DNA from: RGIG8775 sp045537235
GTDB taxonomy: Bacteria > Bacillota > Clostridia > Oscillospirales > CAG-272
Direction of reading: 5' to 3'
DNA: 64,000 nt
Assembly: GCA_045537235.1 (NCBI GenBank)
Contig: JAZSPB010000156.1
Location: 1 to 64,000 of the forward strand
The notes beneath the pieces are model-generated. The model saw nothing but the letters and a program-made list of their open reading frames with translations. It had not been told where the DNA came from and made no database searches. This document shows, in pieces, positions 1 through 8,244 of the stretch (positions are counted from its first letter, which is position 1; every line of letters starts with the position of its first letter). The position numbers and the translations under genes were made by a program.

Positions 1-1
1 T

Positions 2-289
2 ACATGGCCTTGCACATGGTTTGCTCCTCGCTGTGACGGCAAGGAGGGAAGTCCCTTCCGCACGGCATACGATGTGATGAATAACTGGGGCGCTAACCAC
101 GGTGCCATCAGCTACGGTCATATCGGAGCAGACATCATAACCCTTTGCTCGATGCTGCGTATTCCCGTTTGTATGCACAATGTTCCCGAATCCAAGATCT
201 TCCGCCCCGCCGTTTGGAATGCTTTCGGCTCGGATAAGGAAGGACAAGATTACCGCGCTTGTGCTACTTTTGGACCTCTTTGGAAATAA
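2..289 (+). CDS. fucI: L-fucose isomerase, C-terminal end (partial)
   Basis: Only the last 95 residues are in the window; the gene enters from the left edge in frame 2. L-fucose isomerase converts L-fucose (and D-arabinose) to the ketose in the cytoplasm, the first step of fucose breakdown. The visible part reads TWFAPR, then MNNWGANHGAISYGHIGAD, and ends IFRPAVWNAFG...DYRACATFGPLWK, which matches the family's C-terminus closely. The His of NWGANHG is the known metal ligand of the E. coli enzyme. A Rho-independent terminator follows 8 nt after the stop, so this is the last gene of its transcript. Fucose use suits a mucin- or glycan-exposed habitat, which is an inference. Confidence 0.93.
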   Translation, partial: TWPCTWFAPRCDGKEGSPFRTAYDVMNNWGANHGAISYGHIGADIITLCSMLRIPVCMHNVPESKIFRPAVWNAFGSDKEGQDYRACATFGPLWK

Positions 290-296
290 AGATAAT

Positions 297-337
297 AAAA
301 AACTCTCCCATTTGAAATTTTGGGAGAGTTTTTTCTT
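297..337 (+). terminator. Rho-independent terminator after fucI
   Basis: Perfect stem AAAACTCTCCCA / TGGGAGAGTTTT around a 10-nt loop, followed by a T-rich run. It isolates fucI from the next promoter, which begins five bases later. Confidence 0.9.
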
Positions 338-341
338 TTAC

Positions 342-370
342 TTGACAATAGGGATTTTTTGTGCTATAAT
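342..370 (+). promoter_or_regulatory. Sigma-A promoter of leader RNA 1
   Basis: TTGACA (342-347), 17-nt spacer, TATAAT (365-370): both hexamers are exact consensus. The expected start lies near 377, at the 5' edge of the P1 helix of the leader RNA. Confidence 0.93.
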
Positions 371-374
371 CGTC

Positions 375-546
375 TTACCACACAAACTTAATATTTCCAA
401 ACTGACGGAGTCCGTGTTTTTATTTTTGGTAAAAATACTGGCTTCTATTTTGGCGTACTCCGTTAGGTTTGGTCAAAGTTTGTGTGGTAACAAATCGGGG
501 CTTGTATTTTTCGGTGTGTACAACTTCGGTTTGTACACACTTTTTT
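375..546 (+). promoter_or_regulatory. Structured leader RNA 1 (riboswitch-like) ending in an intrinsic terminator
   Basis: A 15-bp perfect helix P1 pairs 375-389 with 476-490. Inside are P2 (403-411 / 457-465, one G-U pair) and an A/U hairpin P3 (417-422 / 430-435, loop ending in GG), then a GGCTTCTATTTTGGCG-type single strand. A linker AAATCGGGG follows, then a terminator hairpin GTGTGTACAA / TTGTACACAC with six T (541-546), only 7 nt before the Shine-Dalgarno. Promoter spacing, helix order, linker and terminator position all recur at 31717-31877 with different helix sequence. This is the architecture of a transcription-terminating riboswitch; I do not recognise the class. Confidence 0.7.
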
Positions 547-564
547 GTTATTTAGGAGGAAATG

Positions 565-963
565 ATGAATTTTAATGACTTTTTTGATTTTTTAGGGAAT
601 ATGGATAACGGTCCCGTGATTTTTATGCTCATTATCTGCATTGCCATGGTCTATCTTTCTTGCATTTGGTTGATTTCCTATAACAAGGCCAAAAAAGCAA
701 ATCGTGAAATACAAGAACTGTACGGTTTTTTTGAAACCGGAGATATTGTTCGGGAAAACGGGGTCACAATTGCCTCAAAAAGAATAGATAAGCACCCTAA
801 AAACAATGCGATTCAAATTAATATTGTAGTATTTTCACTTGCCGACGGAACAAGTCTTGAATTGGCGATCCAAGACGGTAATTCATTTTCGGAGCTTTTG
901 GTTGGAAAAAAAGGAATTTTGGAGCATCAAGGAAAACGCTTCGTCAGTTTCATTTTTTCTTGA
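565..963 (+). CDS. Small DUF2500-like membrane protein
   Basis: 132 residues. One transmembrane segment lies near residues 14-35 (FMLIICIAMVYLSCIWLI) after an acidic/aromatic N-terminus, then a soluble domain with GDIVRENGVTIASKR, VVFSLADGTSLELAI and LLVGKKGILEHQGKRFVSF. That pattern resembles DUF2500-type proteins (one helix plus a small beta domain), whose function is unknown. ATG codons lie at 562 and 565; AGGAGG at 554-559 is spaced correctly only for 565. The gene is alone in its transcript, between leader RNA 1 and the terminator at 1081-1125, so its expression should depend on whether the leader terminates. Family call is from memory. Confidence 0.65.
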   Translation: MNFNDFFDFLGNMDNGPVIFMLIICIAMVYLSCIWLISYNKAKKANREIQELYGFFETGDIVRENGVTIASKRIDKHPKNNAIQINIVVFSLADGTSLELAIQDGNSFSELLVGKKGILEHQGKRFVSFIFS

Positions 964-990
964 TGATACTGCGGCGGAATGATTAATAAA

Positions 991-1048
991 AAAACACCGA
1001 AACTCGAGCTCAATCGTTATGCTTTTGCAACAAACATTTGGTGTTTTT
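991..1048 (+). other. Hairpin with AAAACACC / GGTGTTTT ends
   Basis: An 8-bp stem closes a 41-nt loop and is followed by T5. It may act as a first, weak terminator of the DUF2500-like gene. Confidence 0.4.
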
Positions 1049-1080
1049 GCAGATGAAACGGAAACGAGGCAGAGCTACAT

Positions 1081-1125
1081 AAAAAGGTCAAAGTTACCGA
1101 TTTGATCGGCGGCTTTGACCTTTTT
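1081..1125. terminator. Bidirectional terminator between convergent genes
   Basis: Stem AAAAAGGTCAAAG (1081-1093) / CTTTGACCTTTTT (1113-1125) with an inner CCGAT/ATCGG helix. A and T runs on both sides let it serve the plus-strand gene ending at 963 and the minus-strand deacetylase ending at 1144. Confidence 0.88.
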
Positions 1126-1143
1126 GTGAGACGTTTTTGGTTT

Positions 1144-1983
1144 TTATTGCAGGAATAAAGTCTGACCTGCACCAACCTTAGTTACCTGCCCGCTGCTGTT
1201 CGCAAAGAACAGATCCACCGCAGTGGGGTTGTGCACCATGCTCATATCTACACTAAACTGAAGTTGATTGAACGCATTGATATAATCAAAGATCTCAATG
1301 TTGGTTGCATACCAAATGTCCTCTCGTCCCGCAATGGCCGAGAGCACCTTTTCCATATGATCCCAATTGTTCTTTTCGTCAAATTCGTAAGAATGTCCCC
1401 AAACATAAAACATGAGAGGAAAACGGCTTACGGGATCTGCCAAAAAGGAGTCGATCAAATTGAAAATATCCTTGTCATTATGGTGGCAAGTCGGCTCCAA
1501 GCGAAGGAAGTCACCGGTCGGCAGATCGAATTTGTGCGTGGATCTTGTGCCTCTGGAATAGACAATGCCGGCGCATCTTGCCGCCTCTACCGACTTGTCA
1601 TCCACTGCCCATGTTCCGTTGGGATAAGCCATACCTCGTACAATTCTTCCAAACATCTTTTCCAACGCCTCCCGATCGTTCACGATCTGGCTGACCGCTG
1701 ATGCTTGCGGAATGGTTGCGAGGGAAGGATGATTGCAGGTATGAACGGCGATCTCATGCTCCGTGCCCTCAAACAATTCCAAAAGTTCTTCCTGACTCAG
1801 TCTTGGTCTTTTTCCGTTTTTCGGATTGATGATCGAGCCGCTGTTAAGGTTGAATGTTCCCTTAACATGATATTTATTAAACATTTCAACCAAGGGTTTG
1901 TCGAATAAAGTACCGTCATCATAGCTCAATGTGAAGACTTTTGCCAATCCACCGGGGAACCGCATAAATGCACTTCGAATCAT
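1144..1983 (-). CDS. Polysaccharide deacetylase family protein (NodB fold)
   Basis: 279 residues. Carbohydrate esterase 4-type enzymes remove N- or O-acetyl groups from sugar polymers with a metal held by Asp-His-His. Visible motifs are SYDDGT (D22, D23), HTCNHPS (H81, H85) and AYPNGTW (motif 3). No signal peptide is visible (MIRSAFMRFPGG), so it is either cytoplasmic, acting on a soluble substrate, or exported by another route. The GAGGA site precedes the ATG at 1983. It is transcribed alone from the promoter at 2053-2081 and ends at the shared terminator. The substrate cannot be read from sequence. Confidence 0.85.
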   Translation of the reverse strand: MIRSAFMRFPGGLAKVFTLSYDDGTLFDKPLVEMFNKYHVKGTFNLNSGSIINPKNGKRPRLSQEELLELFEGTEHEIAVHTCNHPSLATIPQASAVSQIVNDREALEKMFGRIVRGMAYPNGTWAVDDKSVEAARCAGIVYSRGTRSTHKFDLPTGDFLRLEPTCHHNDKDIFNLIDSFLADPVSRFPLMFYVWGHSYEFDEKNNWDHMEKVLSAIAGREDIWYATNIEIFDYINAFNQLQFSVDMSMVHNPTAVDLFFANSSGQVTKVGAGQTLFLQ

Positions 1984-2052
1984 AATTGTATCCTCGCTTT
2001 ATTTTTATTCATAATACTTTGCCTATTCTTGGTAGAGCCTTTTATCGAAAAC

Positions 2053-2081
2053 ATTATAGCATTTTTGTCCCCAAAGGTCAA
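2053..2081 (-). promoter_or_regulatory. Promoter of the deacetylase gene
   Basis: Minus strand TTGACC, 17 nt, TATAAT. It lies back to back with the trkA promoter, 39 bp apart. Confidence 0.88.
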
Positions 2082-2119
2082 GAGTTAGTTGAAAAAGTGT
2101 TAAAATCTTCAAATCGGTA

Positions 2120-2148
2120 TTGAAAATAAAAGGAGGATGTAGTATAAT
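2120..2148 (+). promoter_or_regulatory. Promoter of trkA-trkH-alkD
   Basis: TTGAAA (2120-2125), 17 nt, TATAAT (2143-2148). Confidence 0.88.
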
Positions 2149-2193
2149 AGTGGGGAATATAATAAAAGAAGAATCTGTTTTTGGAGGTGCGTT

Positions 2194-3552
2194 ATGAGAA
2201 TCATTGTCGTAGGATGCGGAAAGATTGGAAATACCATTGTCGGAAGTCTTGTAAATGAAGGACACGATGTGGTTGCGATAGATGACGACCCCGATATTAT
2301 AGCGTCCGTTACAAATACATATGATGCCATGGGGGTATGCGGAAACGGTGCCGACTGCGAGACCTTGGGAGAGGCAGAGGTGGAGAAGGCAGAGCTTTTC
2401 GTCTCGGTAACGGGCTCGGACGAGCTGAATATGCTCAGTTGCTTTATTGCCAAGCGAATGGGCGCAAAGCACACCATCGCCCGTATTCGAAATCCCGAAT
2501 TCAATGACAGCAGCTTGGGTTTCTTGTGTCAGCAGTTGGATCTTTCGGTCTCTATCAATCCCGAGTTACTTGCTGCGCAGGAGCTTTTCAACATTTTAAA
2601 GTTCCCGAGTGCCGTCAATGTGGAGACCTTTTCGGGACAGAGCTTTGAGATCGTTGAGCTGCGTCTCAAAGAGGACTCTCCGTTAGTTGGTATGAAGCTG
2701 ATGGAGCTTCGCAAACGATATCAGGCTAAATTCCTTATCTGCGCGGTTCAACGTGAGGATGCGGTTTATATCCCCGACGGTAATTTTGAGCTGAAAAGTG
2801 GGGATAAGATCGGTCTTACCGCGTCTCCCATGGAGATTCAGAAATTGTTGAAGATGCTGGGCATCTTGCAGAAAAAAGCAAGAGACATTATGATTCTCGG
2901 AGCGAGTCGTATTGCTTATTATTTGGCAAAAATGATGGTGGCCGAGGGGAACAGCGTGAAGATCATTGAAAAGGACAGAGAGCGCTGTGAGGAATTTTGT
3001 AATATTCTTCCCGGTGCGGTGATCATCTGCGGAGATGGCGCTCACCCCGAGCTTTTACTGGAAGAAGGGCTTGCCACAACCGATGCTTTCGTGGCTTTGA
3101 CCGGAACGGATGAGGAGAATATTCTTCTATCCTTCTTTGCCAATGCTCAAAAAGTCCCGAAGGTTATTTCTAAAATCAACCGCTCCGAACTTTCCTCCAT
3201 GGCAGAGAATTTGGGACTGGATTCCATGGTCTCGCCTCAGAAAACCATTTCGGATGTGCTGACTCGTTATGCCAGAGCACTTCAGAACTCTCTGGGAAGC
3301 AATGTGGAAACCCTTTACAAGATCATGGATGGCAAGGCGGAGGCATTGGAGTTCAATGTCCAACCCGATTTCCGATTCCTTGAGGTGCCGCTGAAAGAGA
3401 TGAAGCTCAAGACCAACATTCTGGTAGCCGGCATCATTCGCGGTCACAAGACGATCATTCCCGCCGGTGATGATGTTATTCGCTCGGGCGACAAGGTCAT
3501 TGTGCTTTCCACCGAGCATCGCTTGCAGGATTTGGCGGATATCATGGCATAA
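2194..3552 (+). CDS. trkA: Trk system potassium uptake regulatory subunit TrkA
   Basis: 452 residues, the usual length of a full two-domain TrkA. This peripheral protein forms the cytoplasmic gating ring of the TrkH channel and binds NAD(H) or nucleotides. Each half has a Rossmann RCK-N domain (MRIIVVGCGKIGNTIVG with GxGxxG at 8-13; second at about residue 229, DIMILGASRIAYYLAK) followed by an RCK-C lobe. The first GxGxxG is intact with an acidic ADP-ribose contact (AIDDDPD); the second (GASRIA) is degenerate, as is common. The start is fixed by TTTGGAGGTGCGTT just upstream. trkH follows after 15 nt in the same operon. Confidence 0.96.
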   Translation: MRIIVVGCGKIGNTIVGSLVNEGHDVVAIDDDPDIIASVTNTYDAMGVCGNGADCETLGEAEVEKAELFVSVTGSDELNMLSCFIAKRMGAKHTIARIRNPEFNDSSLGFLCQQLDLSVSINPELLAAQELFNILKFPSAVNVETFSGQSFEIVELRLKEDSPLVGMKLMELRKRYQAKFLICAVQREDAVYIPDGNFELKSGDKIGLTASPMEIQKLLKMLGILQKKARDIMILGASRIAYYLAKMMVAEGNSVKIIEKDRERCEEFCNILPGAVIICGDGAHPELLLEEGLATTDAFVALTGTDEENILLSFFANAQKVPKVISKINRSELSSMAENLGLDSMVSPQKTISDVLTRYARALQNSLGSNVETLYKIMDGKAEALEFNVQPDFRFLEVPLKEMKLKTNILVAGIIRGHKTIIPAGDDVIRSGDKVIVLSTEHRLQDLADIMA

Positions 3553-3567
3553 TCGAAAGGGACGTAT

Positions 3568-5010
3568 ATGAATTATTCAATGGTTTTTAATACGATCGGT
3601 CGCATTATCCGCGCGGAAGCAGCACTGTTGCTTTTGCCTGCGACGGTATCGCTTATCTATAAAGAAGAGTGCTTTTGGGGCTTTTTGATCAGTGCCTCGT
3701 TGGCACTTGTGATCGGTTGTATTTTGGCTTTGGTCTGCCGACCGAAAAATCAAGTGATCTATGCTAAGGAAGGTTTTGCCATTGTGGCGATCGTGTGGCT
3801 TGCCATGTCCGCCATTGGTGCGTTGCCGTTTGTAATCAGCGGAGAGATTCCTCATTTTGCGGATGCCTTTTTCGAGACGGTCAGCGGATTCACCACAACA
3901 GGAGCCTCCATTCTTACGGATGTGGAAAGCATGAGTCACGGTCTGCTGTTTTGGCGCAGCTTTACCCACTGGGTGGGAGGAATGGGTGTTCTTGTGTTTG
4001 TCATGGCGCTGATCCCTAACCTTTCGGATCGCTCGATTCATATCATGCGTGCCGAGATGCCGGGACCGATCGTGGGAAAGCTGGTTCCCAAGGTCAAGGA
4101 TACAGCAAAAATTCTGTATCTTATTTACATTGTGTTGACTGCTGTTGAGGTCGTTTTCCTGTTGGCGGGAGGTATGTCTCCTTTTGCCAGCTTGATTCAT
4201 GCCTTTGGTACCGCCGGCACCGGTGGTTTTGGCATCAAGGCGGACAGCATTGCGGGTTACAGCCCCTATTTGCAGTGGGTCATTGCCATTTTCATGCTGA
4301 TCTTCGGCATCAATTTCAATCTGTTTTATTTGGCACTGATTCACCGTTTTCGTTCGGTTTTTCGCAGCACCGAGCTTTGGGCATATTTGGGGATCGTCAC
4401 GACAAGTGTTGCCGTTATTACGCTCAATATTCTGTCTTTGTGCTCAAGCTTTTCTGAGGCGCTTCGTCATTCGGCATTCCAAGTGGTGTCCATCCTTACC
4501 ACAACGGGATATGCCACCACTAACTTTGATCTTTGGCCGGGACTGTCAAAAACTGTTTTGCTGATCCTTATGTTTATTGGTGGCTGTGCCGGGTCGACTG
4601 CGGGCGGTATCAAGGTCTCGCGTATCGTAATGATGGTGAAGATGGTGTTCAACGAGTTGCGATTTATGGTTCGCCCTCGCTCGGTCAACACCGTACATTT
4701 TGAAGGAAAAACGGTTGATGAACAAACGCAGAGAAGTGTGGCCAATTATTTTCTGATCTACATCCTTTGCTATTTTGCCATCTTCCTTTTGATCTGCTTT
4801 GAGCCGTTTGGTTTTGAAAGTAACTTTTCTGCTGTGGCTGCGTGCTTTAATAATGTAGGTCCCGGTTTTGGTGTCGTTGGTCCGTCGGGGAGCTTTGCGG
4901 AATATTCCGCATTCTCCAAGGTCGTGCTTTCGTTGGCAATGCTTTTGGGGCGTCTTGAGATCTTCCCGCTTATTATTGCGTTGTCGCCTCGCACATGGAC
5001 AAGAAAGTGA
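3568..5010 (+). CDS. trkH: Trk system potassium uptake channel TrkH
   Basis: 480 residues, polytopic membrane protein of the TrkH/KtrB superfamily; a K+ path is formed by four M1-P-M2 repeats in one chain. The selectivity-filter segments are visible in order: SGFTTTGASI, GTAGTGGFG, ILTTTGYATT and NNVGPGFGVVGP. Together with TrkA it would import K+ for osmotic and pH balance. It sits 15 nt downstream of trkA, and its last codons reach the start region of the AlkD-like gene. Confidence 0.96.
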   Translation: MNYSMVFNTIGRIIRAEAALLLLPATVSLIYKEECFWGFLISASLALVIGCILALVCRPKNQVIYAKEGFAIVAIVWLAMSAIGALPFVISGEIPHFADAFFETVSGFTTTGASILTDVESMSHGLLFWRSFTHWVGGMGVLVFVMALIPNLSDRSIHIMRAEMPGPIVGKLVPKVKDTAKILYLIYIVLTAVEVVFLLAGGMSPFASLIHAFGTAGTGGFGIKADSIAGYSPYLQWVIAIFMLIFGINFNLFYLALIHRFRSVFRSTELWAYLGIVTTSVAVITLNILSLCSSFSEALRHSAFQVVSILTTTGYATTNFDLWPGLSKTVLLILMFIGGCAGSTAGGIKVSRIVMMVKMVFNELRFMVRPRSVNTVHFEGKTVDEQTQRSVANYFLIYILCYFAIFLLICFEPFGFESNFSAVAACFNNVGPGFGVVGPSGSFAEYSAFSKVVLSLAMLLGRLEIFPLIIALSPRTWTRK

Positions 5011-5015
5011 GAGCG

Positions 5016-5708
5016 ATGAGCACGCCCGAGTCGATCAGAGATCATCTGCTGTCTTTGCAGGATGAAAAATATAAGATCTTTTGCAGTGCCTTGATGCCAA
5101 CGGTGGATTCCGGTTCCGTTATAGGAATACGAACCCCGCTTCTTCGCCGTTATGCTAAGCAACTGGCAAAGGAGGGGAGCAATGACCGATTCATGCTCGC
5201 ACTTCCGCATACCTATTATGAAGAAAACAATTTACACGCTTTTTTGATCGAGCAGATCGGTGATTTTGAAAAAACGGTACGAGCACTCGATGCGTTTCTG
5301 CCATATGTGGATAACTGGGCAACCTGCGACTCCATGAACCCCAAGGTCTTGGGAAAATATCCCGATCGCCTTTGGCCGGAGATACAACGGTGGTTACAAT
5401 CGGAGCATCCTTATACCGTGAGATATGCCATCGGGCTTTTGATGCGGCATTATTTGGATACGCATTTTTGTGCGGAATATCCCAAGCGGATCGCCGCGAT
5501 CCGATCCGAGGAATATTATGTCAACATGATGATCTCGTGGTATTTTGCCACCGCGCTTGCCAAGCAATATGAAGCGATTTTACCTTATATAACAGAGCGG
5601 CGACTTCCGATATGGATCCACAACAAGACGATACAAAAAGCAATTGAGAGCTATCGCATATCTTCCGAACAAAAAAACTTGCTCCGAGAATATCGGATCA
5701 AAAAATAA
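5016..5708 (+). CDS. DNA alkylation repair protein (AlkD-like HEAT-repeat glycosylase family)
   Basis: About 230 residues, all-helical, resembling AlkD-type DNA glycosylases that excise N3/N7-alkylated purines. The motif VDNWATCDSMNPK holds the Trp and Asp (NWxTCD) used for catalysis in the family, and MMISWYFATALAKQ is the next conserved stretch. An in-frame ATG at 4995 lies inside trkH without a ribosome site; I prefer the ATG at 5016, which follows AAGTGAGAG and the trkH stop by 5 nt, suggesting translational coupling. Location in a potassium operon has no obvious functional meaning. Confidence 0.85.
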   Translation: MSTPESIRDHLLSLQDEKYKIFCSALMPTVDSGSVIGIRTPLLRRYAKQLAKEGSNDRFMLALPHTYYEENNLHAFLIEQIGDFEKTVRALDAFLPYVDNWATCDSMNPKVLGKYPDRLWPEIQRWLQSEHPYTVRYAIGLLMRHYLDTHFCAEYPKRIAAIRSEEYYVNMMISWYFATALAKQYEAILPYITERRLPIWIHNKTIQKAIESYRISSEQKNLLREYRIKK

Positions 5709-5737
5709 AAAACAAAAAATTAAAGGAGACATAGAAA

Positions 5738-7219
5738 ATGTTTGAGATGATCACCCCCGAACAGGCGGGCATCAGCAGTAAGCATGTTGCCGATTTTATT
5801 TCCTTCTGTGAGAGAAGAAGCATCACCTTGCACAGCGTTTTGATGATGAAGGGCGATCGCGTTTTTGCGGAGTATTATTGGGCGCCTTTCCATAAGGACT
5901 TTTGCCACAGAATGTATTCGCAGACCAAGAGCTATGTGGGTGTTGCCATAGGGCTTCTTGAAGAGGAGGGAAAACTGAATCTTGATGATCCGATGGCCAA
6001 GTATTTCCCCGAGCGAATTGACCGAGAGCTGCCTCCGTATCTTGCGGCGCAAACCGTTCGTGAGATGCTGACCATGACCACCTGCGGTCATCCCGACCGT
6101 TGGTTTGTTGCAGGTGATCCCGACCGTACTCATCTTTATTTTGCTACTTCAAACTCTGCACGTCCCGCAGGTACTTATTTTGAATATGACAGCCCCGGTT
6201 CTCAAGTCCTTTGTTCGCTGGTGGAAAAGCTTTCCGGTAAGTCATTGTTCGATTACCTTGACGAGAAGATCTTCCGCGAGTTGGGCACCTTCAAGACCGC
6301 GAAGATCCTCAAGACACCTTGCGGCGATAGCTGGGGCGATTCGGCATTGCTTTGCACCTCTCGTGACATGGCTTCCTTTGCCCGTTTTGTTATGAATTAC
6401 GGTACATGGAACGGCAAGCGCTTGATGAACGAGGAATATTTGCGTAAAGCTACCACCAAGCAGGTTGGAAATCACCGCTCCGGTTTTGAGCTTTATGAGT
6501 CCCACGGATACGGATACCAGATCTGGATGACCGAGCAGAACGGATTCTCCTTCAACGGTATGGGCGGTCAGTTTACCATATGCTTACCCGATAAGGATTT
6601 CATTTTTGTATGCACGGGAGACAATCAAGGCTATACCGGTTTCGGTCAGGTCCTTTTCAGCGCGGTGTTCGACATTATTGTCAACAATATGCAGGAAAAG
6701 CCTCTTGAGGAATCGCCTGCGGCATATAAACAGCTTTGCGAGACTACAAAAAATCTTAAGCTTCGCACTATGAAGGGAGAGGTTTCCTCGCCTTATACGG
6801 AAAAGATCAACGGACGCGAATATGTCTGTGGAAGCAATCCTATGGGCATTACACGTTTCTCGTTCCACTTCTTCGACGATAAGCCCTGTGAATTCCGTTA
6901 TACCAATGCGCAAGGAGATAAGACTCTTTACTTTGGCATGGCAGAAAATGCATTTGCCAAGTTCCCGCAATTCGGGTATTCCAATGATGTTGGCGGACAG
7001 AGAACCACAGACGGATTTCTCTACAACTGTGCCGCATCGGCTGCGTGGGATGATGCCAGCAAGCTCATGCTCTATGTGCAGGTGATCGACCGTTATTTCG
7101 GAACTCTTTATATGTTGTTTGCCTTTAAGGGAGATGAGGTTGCGGTAAATATGACCAAGACCGCCGAGGATTTCTTCGGTGAATATCAAGGCTCTTTGGT
7201 GGCAAAGCTTGCCGATTGA
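5738..7219 (+). CDS. Serine hydrolase of the beta-lactamase class C / penicillin-binding fold
   Basis: 493 residues. The N-terminal 330 residues carry the class C-like motifs SQTK (S61, K64), YDS in FEYDSPGSQ near residue 149, and a late GMGGQFTICL in place of KTG. The rest is a C-terminal accessory domain of unknown role. No signal peptide is seen, which argues for a cytoplasmic esterase or peptidase rather than an exported beta-lactamase. AAAGGAGACATAGAAA precedes the ATG. The YxjI-like gene follows after 15 nt, so the two are likely cotranscribed. A longer paralogue with the same fold is at 57068-58858. Confidence 0.85.
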   Translation: MFEMITPEQAGISSKHVADFISFCERRSITLHSVLMMKGDRVFAEYYWAPFHKDFCHRMYSQTKSYVGVAIGLLEEEGKLNLDDPMAKYFPERIDRELPPYLAAQTVREMLTMTTCGHPDRWFVAGDPDRTHLYFATSNSARPAGTYFEYDSPGSQVLCSLVEKLSGKSLFDYLDEKIFRELGTFKTAKILKTPCGDSWGDSALLCTSRDMASFARFVMNYGTWNGKRLMNEEYLRKATTKQVGNHRSGFELYESHGYGYQIWMTEQNGFSFNGMGGQFTICLPDKDFIFVCTGDNQGYTGFGQVLFSAVFDIIVNNMQEKPLEESPAAYKQLCETTKNLKLRTMKGEVSSPYTEKINGREYVCGSNPMGITRFSFHFFDDKPCEFRYTNAQGDKTLYFGMAENAFAKFPQFGYSNDVGGQRTTDGFLYNCAASAAWDDASKLMLYVQVIDRYFGTLYMLFAFKGDEVAVNMTKTAEDFFGEYQGSLVAKLAD

Positions 7220-7234
7220 GAAGAGGCACAGTAA

Positions 7235-7708
7235 ATGAAACTCTATCTCAAACAGCACGTCTTTACCTTCGGAGACCGATTTACGGTATATGATGAAAAA
7301 GGAAATGACCGCTTTTATGTGGAAGGGGAGGTCTTTACCTTCGGAAAAAAGTTGCATATCACCGACCTTGCAGGCAATGAACTGATCTATATCGAACAAA
7401 AACTGTTCTCCTTTTTGCCAACCTATTATGTTTACCGAGGGGAACAGCAGGTTGCCGAGATCGTCAAGGAATTTTCTTTCTTCCATCCCGAGTATACCAT
7501 CGGAGGGCTTAACTGGCATATTTCCGGCGATATATTTGACCATGAATACACCATGGATGACGGAGAGAAGACCGTGACTACCGTTTCCAAGGAATGGTTT
7601 ACATGGGGAGATACTTACGAGATCGATGTGCACGACTCGGTAGAACCCATATTGGCATTGGCGGTTGTGCTGGTCATAGATGCTTGTATAGACTCCTCTG
7701 ACAATTAA
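7235..7708 (+). CDS. YxjI / LURP-one-related (tubby-like) protein
   Basis: 157 residues dominated by alternating beta strands with repeated aromatic turns: VFTFGDRFTVYDEKGNDRFYVEGEVFTFGKKLHI, LFSFLPTYYVYRG, FSFFHPEYTI, ISGDIFDHEYTM, EWFTWGDTYEIDV. This is the pattern of the YxjI/LURP-one-related family (tubby C-terminal-like 12-strand barrel around a helix). A hydrophobic helix near residues 137-152 (PILALAVVLVIDACI) would be the central helix. The biochemical role is unknown; some relatives are thought to bind membranes. Same transcript as the preceding serine hydrolase. Confidence 0.75.
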   Translation: MKLYLKQHVFTFGDRFTVYDEKGNDRFYVEGEVFTFGKKLHITDLAGNELIYIEQKLFSFLPTYYVYRGEQQVAEIVKEFSFFHPEYTIGGLNWHISGDIFDHEYTMDDGEKTVTTVSKEWFTWGDTYEIDVHDSVEPILALAVVLVIDACIDSSDN

Positions 7709-8176
7709 ACAGAGAAATCATTATTAAAAATGTCCCATGCTCTTTTGCGTTTGTGCGAATACAACGATTCCAAGAAGGATCGCTGTTCTTTGCATCCGCA
7801 AATGTGACATGGGACAATTATTTAAGTTTAAGTGGTTTTTGTTTGGGCTGAATATGAGAAGGATACACCGTGGAATTTTCTGCGGATCCGTTTTTGAATG
7901 CCGAAAGTTTTGCGGGAAATATCCACGCTTGAAAGGATACAAGCTTTCTTTGTCTCGCAATGTCGATTTCGATAACGGTGGAATGCTGTTTTTTGAATCA
8001 TGGCAAAGAATGCGAAACACAAGGGGGGATTGTAGATCGGAAAGCTTTTGGGCAGTACGGATATCTCTAGAAAAACATGATTGTATTATCACCATATAGC
8101 ATATAAATAAACAAAAGAAAGTTAACGCGTTTTTATATGTTTTTTTATATTTAAAGCAATTATTTTGTTCGAAGGG
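7709..8176. other. Non-coding stretch with one hairpin, no supportable gene
   Basis: This 470-bp gap holds the hairpin at 7731-7816. The remaining AT-rich sequence has open frames on both strands (for example 7737-8099 plus), but they lack a ribosome site, cross the hairpin and have an unconvincing composition. It could be a decayed gene. Confidence 0.5.
7731..7816 (+). other. 86-nt imperfect hairpin, candidate RNA element
   Basis: A 9-bp perfect closing stem TGTCCCATG / CATGGGACA encloses arms that pair imperfectly (TTTGCG/CGCAAA, then an ACGATTCC/GGATCGCTGT apex). It starts 22 nt after the YxjI-like stop. The 5' arm contains GCGTTTGTGCGA, which also occurs in the hairpin at 10603-10687, whose closing stem is entirely different. 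Confidence 0.45.
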
Positions 8177-8205
8177 TTGATTTGAGAAATGGATTATGAT
8201 ATAAT
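8177..8205 (+). promoter_or_regulatory. Promoter of the DUF1538-PII operon
   Basis: TTGATT (8177-8182), 17 nt, TATAAT (8200-8205). Confidence 0.87.
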
Positions 8206-8244
8206 TAATATGTAGAAATTTCCACATAAGAGGAGCGTGAGAAA

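Noticed and set aside
375..546. Leader RNA 1 as a known class (c-di-GMP-I/II, THF, ZTP, M-box, fluoride, T-box)
   Set aside because: None of the consensus core motifs I can recall is present; recorded as an unidentified class.
180..575. 131-codon open frame on plus
   Set aside because: It overlaps the fucI end, the terminator, the promoter and leader RNA 1, and has no ribosome site; a chance frame.
6584..7633. 349-codon minus frame
   Set aside because: Spans the antisense of two well-supported plus genes.
7731..7816. Hairpin as integron attC site or 4.5S (SRP) RNA
   Set aside because: No GTTRRRY core sites; no GGAA tetraloop with the SRP Ffh-binding internal loop.
7737..8099. 120-codon open frame on plus in the gap after the YxjI-like gene
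   Set aside because: It starts inside the 86-nt hairpin, has no ribosome site, and its Cys/Arg-rich translation resembles no family I know. A decayed gene cannot be ruled out.
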